A stretch of DNA of 64,000 nucleotides from Uliginosibacterium aquaticum (GTDB lineage: Bacteria; Pseudomonadota; Gammaproteobacteria; Burkholderiales; Rhodocyclaceae). The stretch lies in assembly GCF_012972705.2 (NCBI RefSeq), contig NZ_JABCSC020000005.1, forward strand, positions 62,001 through 126,000, given 5' to 3'. The notes beneath the pieces are model-generated. The model was not told the DNA's origin, did no database searches, and worked only from the letters and a program-made list of their open reading frames with translations. A program made the translations under genes and the position numbers. Positions 43,154 through 51,687 of the stretch are shown piece after piece (position 1 is the stretch's first letter; each line of letters begins with the position of its first letter).

Positions 43154-44584
43154 ATGAGCAGATTCAAGCAGTTGGGGTTGGTGCTGTGCGGCATGTGCCT
43201 GGGGGTGCTGGTGAGCCTGCAGTTCGCGGCCAACGCCAATCGCGAAGGCAGCGCAACGCCGCAGCTCCCGGTGGATGAGGTGCGCAGCCTCGCTGATGTG
43301 TTCAACCACATCAAACAGCTTTACGTAGAGCCGGTCGAAGACAAGAAACTCATCAACGATGCGATCAGCGGCATGGTGGCGGGTCTGGACCCACATTCGC
43401 AGTTCCTTGATGAAGAAGCCTTCAAGGACATGCAGATCTCGATCAAGGGAAAGTTTGGTGGCCTGGGTATCGAGGTCTCGATGGAGGACGGTCTGGTCAA
43501 GGTCGTCAGCCCGATCGAAGATACGCCGGCTTTCCGTGCCGGTATCAAGTCTGGTGATCTGATTTTCAAGCTCGATGACACCCCTGTGCGCGGCCTGACC
43601 TTGACCGATGCCGTCAAGCGCATGCGTGGAAAGCCTGGCACCTCGATCAACATCACCATTGTGCGCAAGGGTGAAACAAAACCGCTCGAGTTCACGCTGG
43701 TGCGTGAAGAAATCCAGGTGCAAAGCGTCAAGTCCAAATTGATTGAGCCGGGCTATGGCTATGTTCGTGTGGCCCAGTTCCAGGAACAGACGACGGCTGA
43801 CTTGGCTCGCCATCTGGATAAGCTTTACAAGGATGGCCCGCTCAAGGGGCTGGTGCTTGATCTGCGAAACAACCCAGGTGGTCTGATCGATGCGGCGGTA
43901 GGAGTCTCCGCCGCATTCCTGCCAGCCAAGAGTCTGGTGGTGTATTCGGAGGGGCGTATCCCCGATGCGCGGCGTAAGTATCACGCAGAGGCCAGCGAGT
44001 ATTCGCGTGGCAGCGAGGATGCACTCAAGAGTCTGCCCAAGGGTGTGAAGACCGTGCCGATGGTGGTGATCGTCAATGGTGGTTCCGCTTCGGCCTCGGA
44101 GATCGTGGCTGGGGCCTTGCAGGACTACAAGCGCGTCAAAGTGCTGGGAATTCGTTCCTTTGGCAAGGGGTCTGTGCAATCCATTTTTCCGATCATCCAG
44201 GGGCAGACTGGCGTCAAGCTGACCATCGCCAAGTACTTCACACCGCTTGGCCGTTCTATTCAGGCAAAGGGTATCGATCCCGACTTCCAGGTCGATGAGA
44301 CGCCGAATGGTTCTTCGGAGCCCTTCTATCGTGAAGCCGATCTGACGCGCCATCTTGCCAATCCCACCGAGCAATCGGCCCCTGCTGCGGCTGGGTCTGC
44401 CCCGGCAGCAAAGCCCAAGAATGGTCGCAAGCCTGACGCTGATGAACCGCCCGCACGTTTTGAGCCTGCTGGCGCGGGGGACTATCAATTTGAGCAGGCC
44501 ATGAATCTGCTCAAGGGCAAACCGGTTGCTGTGGTGAAATCCGAAGTCGCGGAGCCGGTAGCTGAGGCCTCGCAGCCCAAGTAA
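43154..44584 (+). CDS. ctpA: C-terminal processing protease (S41 family)
   Basis: 476 residues. Signal or anchor at about 5-25, a PDZ domain (about 85-170; GKFGGLGIEVSMEDGLVKVV, read in parts, and GLTLTDAVKRMRG) and an S41 core with catalytic Ser in VNGGSASASEIVAGAL and Lys in FGKGSVQSIFPI. A Pro/Ala/Lys-rich C-terminal tail (about 395-476) is variable. Cleaves C-termini of periplasmic proteins, with roles in murein hydrolase turnover, consistent with the envC neighbour. Confidence 0.95.
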   Translation: MSRFKQLGLVLCGMCLGVLVSLQFAANANREGSATPQLPVDEVRSLADVFNHIKQLYVEPVEDKKLINDAISGMVAGLDPHSQFLDEEAFKDMQISIKGKFGGLGIEVSMEDGLVKVVSPIEDTPAFRAGIKSGDLIFKLDDTPVRGLTLTDAVKRMRGKPGTSINITIVRKGETKPLEFTLVREEIQVQSVKSKLIEPGYGYVRVAQFQEQTTADLARHLDKLYKDGPLKGLVLDLRNNPGGLIDAAVGVSAAFLPAKSLVVYSEGRIPDARRKYHAEASEYSRGSEDALKSLPKGVKTVPMVVIVNGGSASASEIVAGALQDYKRVKVLGIRSFGKGSVQSIFPIIQGQTGVKLTIAKYFTPLGRSIQAKGIDPDFQVDETPNGSSEPFYREADLTRHLANPTEQSAPAAAGSAPAAKPKNGRKPDADEPPARFEPAGAGDYQFEQAMNLLKGKPVAVVKSEVAEPVAEASQPK

Positions 44585-44633
44585 GTGAATACCGGGTCAG
44601 CCGTCGGTTGGCCCGCATTTGAAGGCGGAGGGC

Positions 44634-45086
44634 ATGATGCGTCGCGAAACTGCCTACAAGCTTGCCGGACGCAAGCATCTGCACGAAAACGCGCTGGCTG
44701 AGGCACTGTGCGAGCACGAGCTACGCTTTGCGCAGTATCCGGAAGCCCAGAGCGCCAGGGCTTTGCTGTTCCTGCAGAACCAACCTTGGCTGCATGTGGA
44801 GCCTGGAGTGCACGCGGAGAGCCTGCATGTTTGTTACGACCTTGCGCACTACTCCCTGCGTGGTATTGAGCAGGCTCTGGAGGCTGAGGGCTTTCGTCTC
44901 GACGACAGCCTGATTTCGCGGATCAAGCGTTCGCTGACCCATTTCTGTGAAGAAACGCGCAGCCGCAATGCAACCGCGCCGCAGCGTCTGATCAAGCAAT
45001 CCAATCAGGTCTACGTCAAAGCCTGGGAGCATCATCCACACGGAGATCGGGACGAAACACCGCCTGAATTACGCGAGTTCAAATAA
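44634..45086 (+). CDS. Uncharacterised small protein downstream of ctpA
   Basis: 150 residues, no signal peptide and no membrane segment. Begins MMRRETAYKLAGRKHLHENA. A central stretch (about 60-110; LHVCYDLAHYSLRGIEQALE) has the alternation of strand and helix seen in small ferredoxin-like/HMA folds, and the C-terminus (HHPHGDRDETPPELREF) looks conserved in character. I do not recognise a named family. ATG 44634 with GGCGGAGGGC upstream is chosen over a TTG at 44619. Ends at a strong bidirectional terminator. Confidence 0.72.
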   Translation: MMRRETAYKLAGRKHLHENALAEALCEHELRFAQYPEAQSARALLFLQNQPWLHVEPGVHAESLHVCYDLAHYSLRGIEQALEAEGFRLDDSLISRIKRSLTHFCEETRSRNATAPQRLIKQSNQVYVKAWEHHPHGDRDETPPELREFK

Positions 45087-45091
45087 AAAAG

Positions 45092-45114
45092 GGCCGTCTT
45101 GTGACGGCCTTTTT
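45092..45114. terminator. Bidirectional terminator
   Basis: GGCCGTC and GACGGCC around loop TTGT, followed by TTTTT on plus; six A precede the stem, giving a U tract on minus. Serves the convergent 44634 gene and hslO. Confidence 0.92.
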
Positions 45115-45133
45115 CATTGTTGTTTGAAGCCAC

Positions 45134-45991
45134 TCAGTGCAGGGTCGGTCGGCCCGGACTAAACAGCGCCAGTGCTTCTTCGCTGCTGAATATGTACTCA
45201 TGATTGGAAAGATCATCATGGATACGTACTTCGCCATGCTCGGCCAGGATGCGTTCGATTTCTTCATGACCGAGGCTGCGCAGCATGGTAGCGATCTTGT
45301 CGCGATCCGGTGGGAAGTCATGGGTCACCGGGCGTGCTTCAAACATACGCACCTCTTCTTCGAAAAACAGGCGCAGCAACACTTCCTCAGCTGAAAGCTC
45401 CATCAACTCTTCCGCTTTTACGGTTGAAGCAAGGTGCACAATGCGATTCCAGCCGTCTGCATCTTTGAGATCTGCACCGGGCAGCTTCTGCAGGAACAGG
45501 CCGGTAGCCTGTTCTTGGTTGGCGAACAGCACGAGTAGTGCGGGTTGCTGTTCGGATTGTGCCAGGTAGTGCTCAAAAACCGCTGCGATTGATTCACCTT
45601 CGACCGGTACATAACTTTGCCAGGGCTGGCGTGCCCCCTCCATGTCGAGTGACATCAGCAGGCGGCCGTCACCGAGCAGTTCCTGTAGGCCGGCAGGCCC
45701 GACAGGCGCCGCTTCGTGGCGGGCGTAGCCGCGCAGGTTCAGGCGTTCATTACAGTCAATCACCAGCAGCGAAACCGGGCCGTGGCCGCTGAGCTGAAAG
45801 GTGATCCGGGCTGCCTGTTTGAGATTGGCAGCGATGACTGCAGTCACCGCGCACATCTGGCCGAGCAGTGATTGCACCGCCGGTGGATAGTGGCGACCGG
45901 CGCACACTTGCTGCCAGGTGCTTCCTAGCTGCACGACCGCACCACGGATATCCAGCGCATCGAGCATGAAACGGGTAACGGCATTGGTCAT
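45134..45991 (-). CDS. hslO: Hsp33-family chaperone HslO lacking the redox-switch cysteines
   Basis: 285 residues, with a full-length Hsp33 fold (TWQQVCAGRHYPPAVQSLLGQM, LSGHGPVSLLVIDCNERL, EEVLLRLFFEEEVRMFEARPV, each in part). Typical Hsp33 then has a CxC and a CxxC about 30 residues apart that bind zinc and form the oxidation switch. Here the first position reads PVTHDFPPDRD (about 221-231) and the second VRIHDDLSNHEY (about 255-266): all four Cys are gone and only Cys30, 47 and 80 remain. The linker and remaining C-domain (LGHEEIERILAEHG) are intact, so this is not a truncation. It may be a redox-independent or differently triggered holdase. Confidence 0.92.
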   Translation of the reverse strand: MTNAVTRFMLDALDIRGAVVQLGSTWQQVCAGRHYPPAVQSLLGQMCAVTAVIAANLKQAARITFQLSGHGPVSLLVIDCNERLNLRGYARHEAAPVGPAGLQELLGDGRLLMSLDMEGARQPWQSYVPVEGESIAAVFEHYLAQSEQQPALLVLFANQEQATGLFLQKLPGADLKDADGWNRIVHLASTVKAEELMELSAEEVLLRLFFEEEVRMFEARPVTHDFPPDRDKIATMLRSLGHEEIERILAEHGEVRIHDDLSNHEYIFSSEEALALFSPGRPTLH

Positions 45992-46341
45992 GCTTGAGGC
46001 TCCAGGGCTGCGGCAAGGCGGGCTTCGTCGAAACCTACAACCAGTTGTGTGCCGCCGGTGATGACAGGCCGCTTGATGAGGCTGGGGTTGGCTTGCATCA
46101 GGCGAATGGCCTTGGCTTCATCGACATCCTGACGTTCGTCCTCGCTGAGTTTTCGCCAGGTGGTGCCGCGCGTGTTGAGCAAAACTTGCCAACCCGCCTG
46201 GGCACACCAGGTTTGCAAGGTGACGGCGTCGATGCCGTTTTTCTTGTAGTCGTGGAAGTCATACTGAAGGCTGTGTGCATCCAGCCAAGAGAAGGCTTTC
46301 TGCATGCTGCTGCACTGTTTGATGCCGTAAATCCGGAGCAT
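45988..46341 (-). CDS. ArsC/Spx-family protein (YffB-like)
   Basis: 117 residues with a thioredoxin-like ArsC fold: YGIKQCSSMQKAFSWLD holds the single conserved Cys, followed by LLNTRGTTWRKL and the RPVITGG cis-Pro segment. YffB-type members are glutathione-dependent reductases of unknown substrate rather than arsenate reductases. Stop and start overlap hslO (ATGA at 45988-45991), pairing a thiol enzyme with the Cys-less Hsp33. Confidence 0.85.
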   Translation of the reverse strand: MLRIYGIKQCSSMQKAFSWLDAHSLQYDFHDYKKNGIDAVTLQTWCAQAGWQVLLNTRGTTWRKLSEDERQDVDEAKAIRLMQANPSLIKRPVITGGTQLVVGFDEARLAAALEPQA

Positions 46342-46456
46342 GGGAGAGGCGGAAGGGAACTTTGCGGGGGATGGATTTTCTCACCTGTGCGCCATGTTCG
46401 CACGTGATCAGTGCGAAAATGCCGGAAACGATGAATGTGCCTGAAGTGGAGAAACG

Positions 46457-47053
46457 ATGAAGCGAGTGCTTTGTGTCCTGTTTGCCGGCCTGCTGTGCAC
46501 GGGGTTTGCCCAGACTGCTGCGGCAGCAACAACCAGCAGCAAAAAGCCGGTCAGCAAGCAAAGCGCCAGCAAACCGGTGCCAGCCAAACCCGCGGGTAAG
46601 ACTACGGGCAAGAAGGCTGGGGCCAGGAAGCCCGCCGGAAAAACGGCTGGAACGAGCGCTGCACTTGAAGGCTGCAAAATGCAGAGGGTCAGGACGGCCA
46701 AGGGCTGGACCAGCAGGAAGGTTTGCAACGTGCCGGTCGAAAAAACGCTCAGCAGCCCGATCGCTCGGGACGCGCTGGATAAACCGGCAGCAGACGGGCC
46801 AGAGACTGAAGTAAAGGCCCGGAGCGCCCCGGACCGTGCCTACGCAGTAGATGGAGACACCTTTTTCTACCAGGGTCGCAAATACAAAGTGGCTGGCTTG
46901 CAGGGGGATAGCAGTGATATGGCCAAGCAGCGTCTGCAAAAGCAGCTTGAATCTGGCAGCTTGATGATCGACCCGCTCAGCACTGACGCCAGCGGCCTGT
47001 CTACTGCCACGGTGCGGATCAACGGTCGTAACCTCGCCGACCGGATGGAATAA
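46457..47053 (+). CDS. Exported Lys/Ala/Pro-rich protein with degenerate staphylococcal-nuclease-like domain
   Basis: 198 residues. Signal peptide (about 1-23), a basic low-complexity segment (about 25-68) rich in KP, KPA and GKK, then a two-Cys segment (Cys73, Cys90), and a C-terminal domain (about 127-196) resembling the SNase fold: YAVDGDTFFYQGRKYKVAGL, then AKQRLQKQLESGSLMI and ATVRINGRNLADRM, each in part. The DGDT is kept, but the expected Arg, Asp and Glu of the active loop (R...DTPE) are replaced (KVAGLQGDSS). Likely non-catalytic binding domain. Function unknown. Confidence 0.72.
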   Translation: MKRVLCVLFAGLLCTGFAQTAAAATTSSKKPVSKQSASKPVPAKPAGKTTGKKAGARKPAGKTAGTSAALEGCKMQRVRTAKGWTSRKVCNVPVEKTLSSPIARDALDKPAADGPETEVKARSAPDRAYAVDGDTFFYQGRKYKVAGLQGDSSDMAKQRLQKQLESGSLMIDPLSTDASGLSTATVRINGRNLADRME

Positions 47054-47059
47054 ACACAA

Positions 47060-47081
47060 GGGTCCGCCCTGGGGCGGACCC
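47060..47081. terminator. Strong hairpin between convergent genes
   Basis: GGGTCCGCCC and GGGCGGACCC are perfect complements separated by 2 bases (effective loop 4). No U tract on either side. Confidence 0.5.
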
Positions 47082-47089
47082 GGCAGGGC

Positions 47090-48253
47090 TCAGTGCAGGT
47101 GTCTGGGCATCTGCTCTGCCTTGTCTTCAGGCAGCTCGGCGTGCACGGCATCGCCGTCCGGCGAGGGATACATCGGGGCTCCGCAGTCATCGCAGTATTC
47201 CAGCGAGAAGCGGTTGTCGAGGTGCTCGATGCGAGTGATGCCGCTATCTTTCAGCGCAGCATCGATCTGCCCAGGTACATCCGCCGAGTCGTCCTCTGGT
47301 CCGAGCAGCGGCCATACCACGCCATGCACTACGTTCTTGCCCTTGGTGGTGGTAAAACCGATGCGGTACTCCTCGATCTGACGATCGTAGAACGGCGCTA
47401 CCACCGCACGCAATTCCCCTGGTGCGACATCCAGCGTGGTGCTCAAAAATGCTGCGGAAGCGCGTACCGAATAGGGGCGTGAGGCGCGATCGGCCTGTCG
47501 GCAGGCCGAGAAATAGGCATCGGGTAGCACCAGTTCCATCGCGCAGCCGGCCAGAAGGGGTAATAGGCAGGCACCGCCCTGGGCGCGCCACTGTTCGCCA
47601 GCCTGTTCCTTGCTGCCATCCTTTTCCTGCCAGCGGAACACAGGCTGACCCGGGCGTACCTCAACGGCGGCCAGAATGTAACGAACATCCGACAGGAAAC
47701 GAGTGGTTTCCGGCAGGGTTTCCTGATCAATCTGCAGCACGCCTTCAGCCAGGGTCGTTTCGATCATGGCCGCAGTAAAGCGCGCGGTTTCGCAATAACC
47801 CTGAGGCAATTGATCCGGGCTGAAGAGCGCGTCAGCCAGCCCGAGCTTCACGCCCTGAGCCAGTACATGGGCTTGCAGATGTACCCGCAGATTGTTCAAC
47901 ACCTTGGCCGGAATGGCACTGGCCGGAATCGAGAAGCGTGACCAAGCCAGTACCGGAACGGCCAGCAACAGCACTTCACCGGCTGGCGTGAGCAGTTGCT
48001 CGGCGCTGGTTTCGATGCAGTCGGCGAGCACATCGTAAGCGCGCTGGTTGGTGTTGTAGAGGTGGTCCAGGGTGCTCGTGAGCACTTCTTCATCGCCCGC
48101 TTGCAGCAGGGCTTCGAGGGCTCTCAGGAGTGGGTTCTCCCAGCCGGCGTCTTCGGCGCGGCTGCCGGATTCGGCCAGGCCATTAGCCAGCCAGAGGATT
48201 TCTTCAGCTTCGCGGGGCAGGCCGCTGCGGCGGCCAAGGCGTGAGCGTTTCAT
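47090..48253 (-). CDS. DUF2863 family protein
   Basis: 387 residues, soluble, no signal peptide. Starts MKRSRLGRRSGLPREAEEI, as DUF2863 proteins do; the family is confined largely to betaproteobacteria and its function is unknown. A C-terminal CDDCGAPMYPSPDG looks like a short zinc knuckle (CxxC). ATG 48253 with GGAGG nearby is chosen; codons upstream to 48337 overlap the palindromic element. Confidence 0.85.
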   Translation of the reverse strand: MKRSRLGRRSGLPREAEEILWLANGLAESGSRAEDAGWENPLLRALEALLQAGDEEVLTSTLDHLYNTNQRAYDVLADCIETSAEQLLTPAGEVLLLAVPVLAWSRFSIPASAIPAKVLNNLRVHLQAHVLAQGVKLGLADALFSPDQLPQGYCETARFTAAMIETTLAEGVLQIDQETLPETTRFLSDVRYILAAVEVRPGQPVFRWQEKDGSKEQAGEQWRAQGGACLLPLLAGCAMELVLPDAYFSACRQADRASRPYSVRASAAFLSTTLDVAPGELRAVVAPFYDRQIEEYRIGFTTTKGKNVVHGVVWPLLGPEDDSADVPGQIDAALKDSGITRIEHLDNRFSLEYCDDCGAPMYPSPDGDAVHAELPEDKAEQMPRHLH

Positions 48254-48315
48254 GGAGGAGGTATGCGGGGCAGGGAAAGTCTTGAAGTCTAGCATTCCCC
48301 CCGTTTGGCCATGTG

Positions 48316-48374
48316 CCCAGGGTCTGTTGACAATCATCCGCCGATCCGGCGAGTGATTGCCAACAGACCCTGGG
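48316..48374. repeat. Long palindromic element between bioD and the DUF2863 gene
   Basis: Outer perfect 14-bp arms CCCAGGGTCTGTTG (48316-48329) and CAACAGACCCTGGG (48361-48374). Inner arms CAATCATCCGCCG and CGGCGAGTGATTG pair with two mismatches, leaving a 3-base loop. It starts 2 bases after the bioD stop. It shares an AGGGnCTGT edge with the elements at 15948 and 62378. Confidence 0.9.
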
Positions 48375-48375
48375 T

Positions 48376-49044
48376 TCAGGCGGGCGGAAGGAGATGCTGC
48401 GCCACGCTGCCGGCCTCACCGTCGGCTGCGTGAGGCAGGATGCCTAGGCAGGGGGCACGCAGGTGCTCATGTAGCGTGCTGATATTGGCGTCGAGGCGGT
48501 TCATCGTCGGATCCAGGGTGTTGCCGATCCAGCCAGCGAGCCTCAGGCCGCGTGCCTGGATCGCTTCCGTTGTCAGTAGGGCGTGGTTCAGGCAGCCCAG
48601 ACGTAGACCGATCACAAGAATCACGGGCAGGCCCAGCGCCACGGCCAGGTCGGCGCTGTCAAAGTCTCGCCCGAGCGGTACGCGAAAGCCGCCCACGCCT
48701 TCGACCAGTACGCGCTGGGCGCGTGCCTGCAGGGAGTGGAATCCCGCAAGCATGTCGTTCAGTGCGAGTTCGCGTCCTTCCTCGGCAGCCGCCAGGTGCG
48801 GTGCGATGGCGGCACGCAGGCACAGCGGGTTGATCTCTTCAAGCACGAAGCCTGGGCTGGAGGCGGCCAGCAAGCGGCGCGCATCCTCGTTGCTCCAATG
48901 GCCACCTATCAGTTCTGCGCCAGCGGCAACCGGTTTGTAAGCCACAGCACTGAATCCCTGGTTGCGCCAGGCGTGAAGCAGGGCGCAGGCCGAGAAGGTT
49001 TTGCCGATCTCGGTATCCGTTCCGGTAAGAAAGAAGGCGCTCAT
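48376..49044 (-). CDS. bioD: Dethiobiotin synthetase
   Basis: 222 residues. ATP-dependent ring closure of DAPA to dethiobiotin. The P-loop is GTDTEIGKTF, followed by AYKPVAAGAE and the EGVGGFRVPL segment. ATG 49044 overlaps the bioC stop (ATGA). Last gene of bioF-bioH-bioC-bioD; bioA and bioB are not in the window. Confidence 0.96.
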   Translation of the reverse strand: MSAFFLTGTDTEIGKTFSACALLHAWRNQGFSAVAYKPVAAGAELIGGHWSNEDARRLLAASSPGFVLEEINPLCLRAAIAPHLAAAEEGRELALNDMLAGFHSLQARAQRVLVEGVGGFRVPLGRDFDSADLAVALGLPVILVIGLRLGCLNHALLTTEAIQARGLRLAGWIGNTLDPTMNRLDANISTLHEHLRAPCLGILPHAADGEAGSVAQHLLPPA

Positions 49045-49793
49045 GCTTTGCTCGCAGCGAGATAAATCACGTCGTAACTCACGGGCAAGCCGGCTGGGTT
49101 GCGGTGTGCTTCGTAGGCGGTTTCAAGACGCTGCCAGGCCTGGCGCCCGAGCATGCCGCGACGGCGGGCAGACCCCAGGGCGTGGGCGCCGAGCTGGCGC
49201 AAGTCCCGCAGGATGGTCCTGAGATCGGGCAGGAATGCCTGGATGACGACACGCTCGATATATAGAGCGCTGAAGCCTGCCGTGTTCAAGGCATTGGCGT
49301 GGTGCTCAAAACTGTCGAAATCACGCACATGAGCATGGCTATCCACGCTGGCAAAGGCCTCGCGCAACTCACGCAAACTGTCCGGCCCCAGTGTTGCGAC
49401 GCGCAAGACCCCGCCGGGCGCGAGAACACGCGCCGCTTCATGCGCGGCCAGCAGAGGGGTGGTCCATTGCCAGGCGAGGCTGGACCAGTACAGATCGAAG
49501 CTGGCGTTGGCGAAGGGCAGGGCTTCGATATCGCCGCAGGTGGCTAGCGCTTCGCCTGAGTGAGCACACATGGGCTGTGCTGCATCCAGCGCAAACACGT
49601 TCGCTTCAGCGTGCGCCGAGCGCAGCAGGCGGGCGCCAAAGCCGGTGCCGCAACCGGCGTCCAGTATCCGGCGGGCGGCAGGAGTGCGGCTCAGCAAGTC
49701 GCGCGCAATGCTGCGCTGGAGTTCGGCGACCGCGTCATAGCGTGTCGCGGCCGCGCCGAAGGCTGCGCGAATGAGTTGCTTCTCAGCTCGCAT
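49041..49793 (-). CDS. bioC: Malonyl-ACP O-methyltransferase BioC
   Basis: 250 residues. Methylates the free carboxyl of malonyl-ACP, disguising it for pimeloyl synthesis. SAM motif ILDAGCGTGFGARLL, then GDIEALPFANASFDLYWSSLAWQW (in parts) and RVLAPGGVLRVATLGPDSLREL (in parts), which are BioC-typical. ATG 49793 lies 11 bases inside bioH; codons upstream to 49865 are rejected. Confidence 0.95.
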   Translation of the reverse strand: MRAEKQLIRAAFGAAATRYDAVAELQRSIARDLLSRTPAARRILDAGCGTGFGARLLRSAHAEANVFALDAAQPMCAHSGEALATCGDIEALPFANASFDLYWSSLAWQWTTPLLAAHEAARVLAPGGVLRVATLGPDSLRELREAFASVDSHAHVRDFDSFEHHANALNTAGFSALYIERVVIQAFLPDLRTILRDLRQLGAHALGSARRRGMLGRQAWQRLETAYEAHRNPAGLPVSYDVIYLAASKA

Positions 49794-50490
49794 TGGCAAA
49801 GCTCCGGATGCGCCCAGCCAACTCGGGAATTTGGTCAAACAGCGGTGCGTGGCCGGCCTCAGCAAGAGTTTCCAGCTTGGCAGTGGGCAATTGGCTGGCC
49901 AGCCACTTTGCTGCGCCGACCGGCATCAGCGCGTCCCGGCTGCCATGCAGCAAATAGACTGGCTGGCGCACATGTACGAGCAGCGGCCGCAGTTCGGCGC
50001 GTTCGAGTTGCTGCAGGCCTTCATCAAGGCCGGGCGCTGTGGTTTTGGCCAGACAGGCTTCAAGTTGCGGTGTGAGGGTGCTGCGGCGCGCGTCTCCCAG
50101 CACTTGCAGGGTCAGAAAGCGCTGCAAGGTGCGTTCGGGTGCGCTGGCAAATCCGCGGCGGAAGGCGCTGACCGTCGATGCATCAAGCCCATATGGCCAG
50201 TCCTGAGTGGTGACGAAACGCGGGGTGGCCCCGATCAGATAGAGGCCACGCACTTTCTCAGGGTGCTGTGCCGCGAGCACCAGGGCGAGCAGGGCTCCGA
50301 GCGACCAGCCGACCAGGAGGGTGTTTTCCGGCAGCTTGCCAGCAAGCGTATCAGCCCAGCACTCAAGCCCCCCAGCGTGAATGGGCAATTCAGGGGCATG
50401 GGAGTGGAATTCGCTGAGCGTTGCGCGCAGAGCGTCCCAGAGCGTGGGCTGATAAGCCCAGCCGGGGAGGAAGACCAGGGCGGGCGTCAC
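49783..50490 (-). CDS. bioH: Pimeloyl-ACP methyl ester esterase BioH
   Basis: 235 residues from GTG 50490. Cleaves pimeloyl-ACP methyl ester to end the BioC detour. Alpha/beta hydrolase: LVFLPGWAYQPTLWD, nucleophile elbow VGWSLGALLAL (Ser), LLHGSRDALMP (Asp) and AGHAPLFDQIPELA (His). The GTG overlaps the bioF stop (GTGA), which favours it over an ATG at 50526 that would add 12 residues within bioF. Confidence 0.94.
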   Translation of the reverse strand: MTPALVFLPGWAYQPTLWDALRATLSEFHSHAPELPIHAGGLECWADTLAGKLPENTLLVGWSLGALLALVLAAQHPEKVRGLYLIGATPRFVTTQDWPYGLDASTVSAFRRGFASAPERTLQRFLTLQVLGDARRSTLTPQLEACLAKTTAPGLDEGLQQLERAELRPLLVHVRQPVYLLHGSRDALMPVGAAKWLASQLPTAKLETLAEAGHAPLFDQIPELAGRIRSFANAS

Positions 50491-51665
50491 GCGAAGTCCT
50501 GTGCTAAGTCGTGCAGTGTGCTGCATAAGCGGGCGACATCTTCGGCGGTGTGCGCGGCTGATAAAGAGACGCGAAGCCTCGCCGTGCCCTGAGGTACCGT
50601 GGGGGGGCGGATTGCCGGAACGTGCAGGCCGTGCGCTTCAAGCGCCTGAGAGATGGCAAGTGTGCGGGCGTTGTCGCCGATTAGGATTGGCTGGATGGCG
50701 GTGCGCGAAGGGAGTAGCTGCCAGGGCGTGCCGGCAAGCCCCGCTGTGAGTGCGGCAATCAGCCTCTGAAGATGGGCACGGCGTTCATCACCGACGGCAA
50801 TCAGCGTCAGAGCTTCTTGCAGCGTCGCTGCCAGCATCGGAGGTGTGGCTGTGGTGAAAATATAGGGGCGGGCGGTTTGCAGCAGCCAGTCGATGACGGT
50901 TCGCGAAGCGGCGACGAAAGCGCCCGCCACGCCGGCTGCCTTGCCGAGGGTACCCATCAGGATCAGGCGCCCGGAGCTCAGGCCTGCTTCGGCCAGTGCG
51001 CCGCGTCCCTGTGGGCCGAGCACGCCGAAGCCATGTGCGTCATCGACCAGCAGCCAGGCGTCGTACTGTTCGGCGAGTGCCAGAAGCTTGGCAAGTGGCG
51101 CAACATCACCGTCCATGCTGAACACACTGTCGGTAACGATCAGCTTGCGTCGGGCACGGCTGGCTGATAGTTGCGCACCCAGCATGGTCAGGTCGCAATG
51201 GGCGTAGCGGTTCAGCTCGGCACGGCTGAGGAGCGCGCCGTCGACCAGTGAGGCGTGATTGAGACGGTCGGCAAAAATGGCATCGCCCCGCCCGAGCAGC
51301 GCGGGCATGACGGCAATGTTCGCGAGATAGCCGGTAGCAAACCCTAGCGCGGCTTCGAAGCCGGTGAAGCGAGCGAGCGCTTCGTCCAGTGCTTGATGGG
51401 CTTCAGTATGTCCGCTGACAAGGTGCGAAGCGCCGGCTCCAACGCCCCAGCGAGCGGCGGCAGCCTGGGCCGCGGCAATCAGTTCTGGCGCATTGGCAAG
51501 CCCTAGATAGTCGTTGCTGGCAAATGCCAGGAGCGACTTGCCATCGGCCAAGGTCGCCGGGCTGCAGGCGTGGGCCTGTATCCGGTGCTGGCGCTTGAGC
51601 GATGCGGCATCCAGCTCTGCAAGCTGCGCCTGGAGTGCTTCATGCGCAGGGTGTTCGAGGGGCAT
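50487..51665 (-). CDS. bioF: 8-amino-7-oxononanoate synthase
   Basis: 392 residues. PLP enzyme condensing pimeloyl-ACP with alanine. ASNDYLGLA, GVGAGASHLVSGHTEAH, FADRLNHASLVDGALLSRAE (in part), VDDAHGFGVLGPQGRG and the PLP-Lys segment LMGTLGKAAGVAGAF are all present. ATG 51665. Opens the biotin unit. A 7-base G run (50601-50607) codes for its PPT near the C-terminus. Confidence 0.97.
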   Translation of the reverse strand: MPLEHPAHEALQAQLAELDAASLKRQHRIQAHACSPATLADGKSLLAFASNDYLGLANAPELIAAAQAAAARWGVGAGASHLVSGHTEAHQALDEALARFTGFEAALGFATGYLANIAVMPALLGRGDAIFADRLNHASLVDGALLSRAELNRYAHCDLTMLGAQLSASRARRKLIVTDSVFSMDGDVAPLAKLLALAEQYDAWLLVDDAHGFGVLGPQGRGALAEAGLSSGRLILMGTLGKAAGVAGAFVAASRTVIDWLLQTARPYIFTTATPPMLAATLQEALTLIAVGDERRAHLQRLIAALTAGLAGTPWQLLPSRTAIQPILIGDNARTLAISQALEAHGLHVPAIRPPTVPQGTARLRVSLSAAHTAEDVARLCSTLHDLAQDFA

Positions 51666-51687
51666 GGCACGTCAACAAAAATGCAAA

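Noticed and set aside
43073-44488. Minus-strand frame of 471 codons opposite ctpA
   Set aside because: Shadow of ctpA; no motif, no RBS, and ctpA is a full-length recognised protease.
45988-46341. Arsenate reductase
   Set aside because: The ArsC fold is present but the sequence is of the YffB/Spx-like branch and no ars genes are nearby.
50601-50607. Seven-base G run in bioF as a phase-variation tract
   Set aside because: Seven bases is short for slippage, it lies near the C-terminus, and biotin synthesis is an unlikely contingency function.
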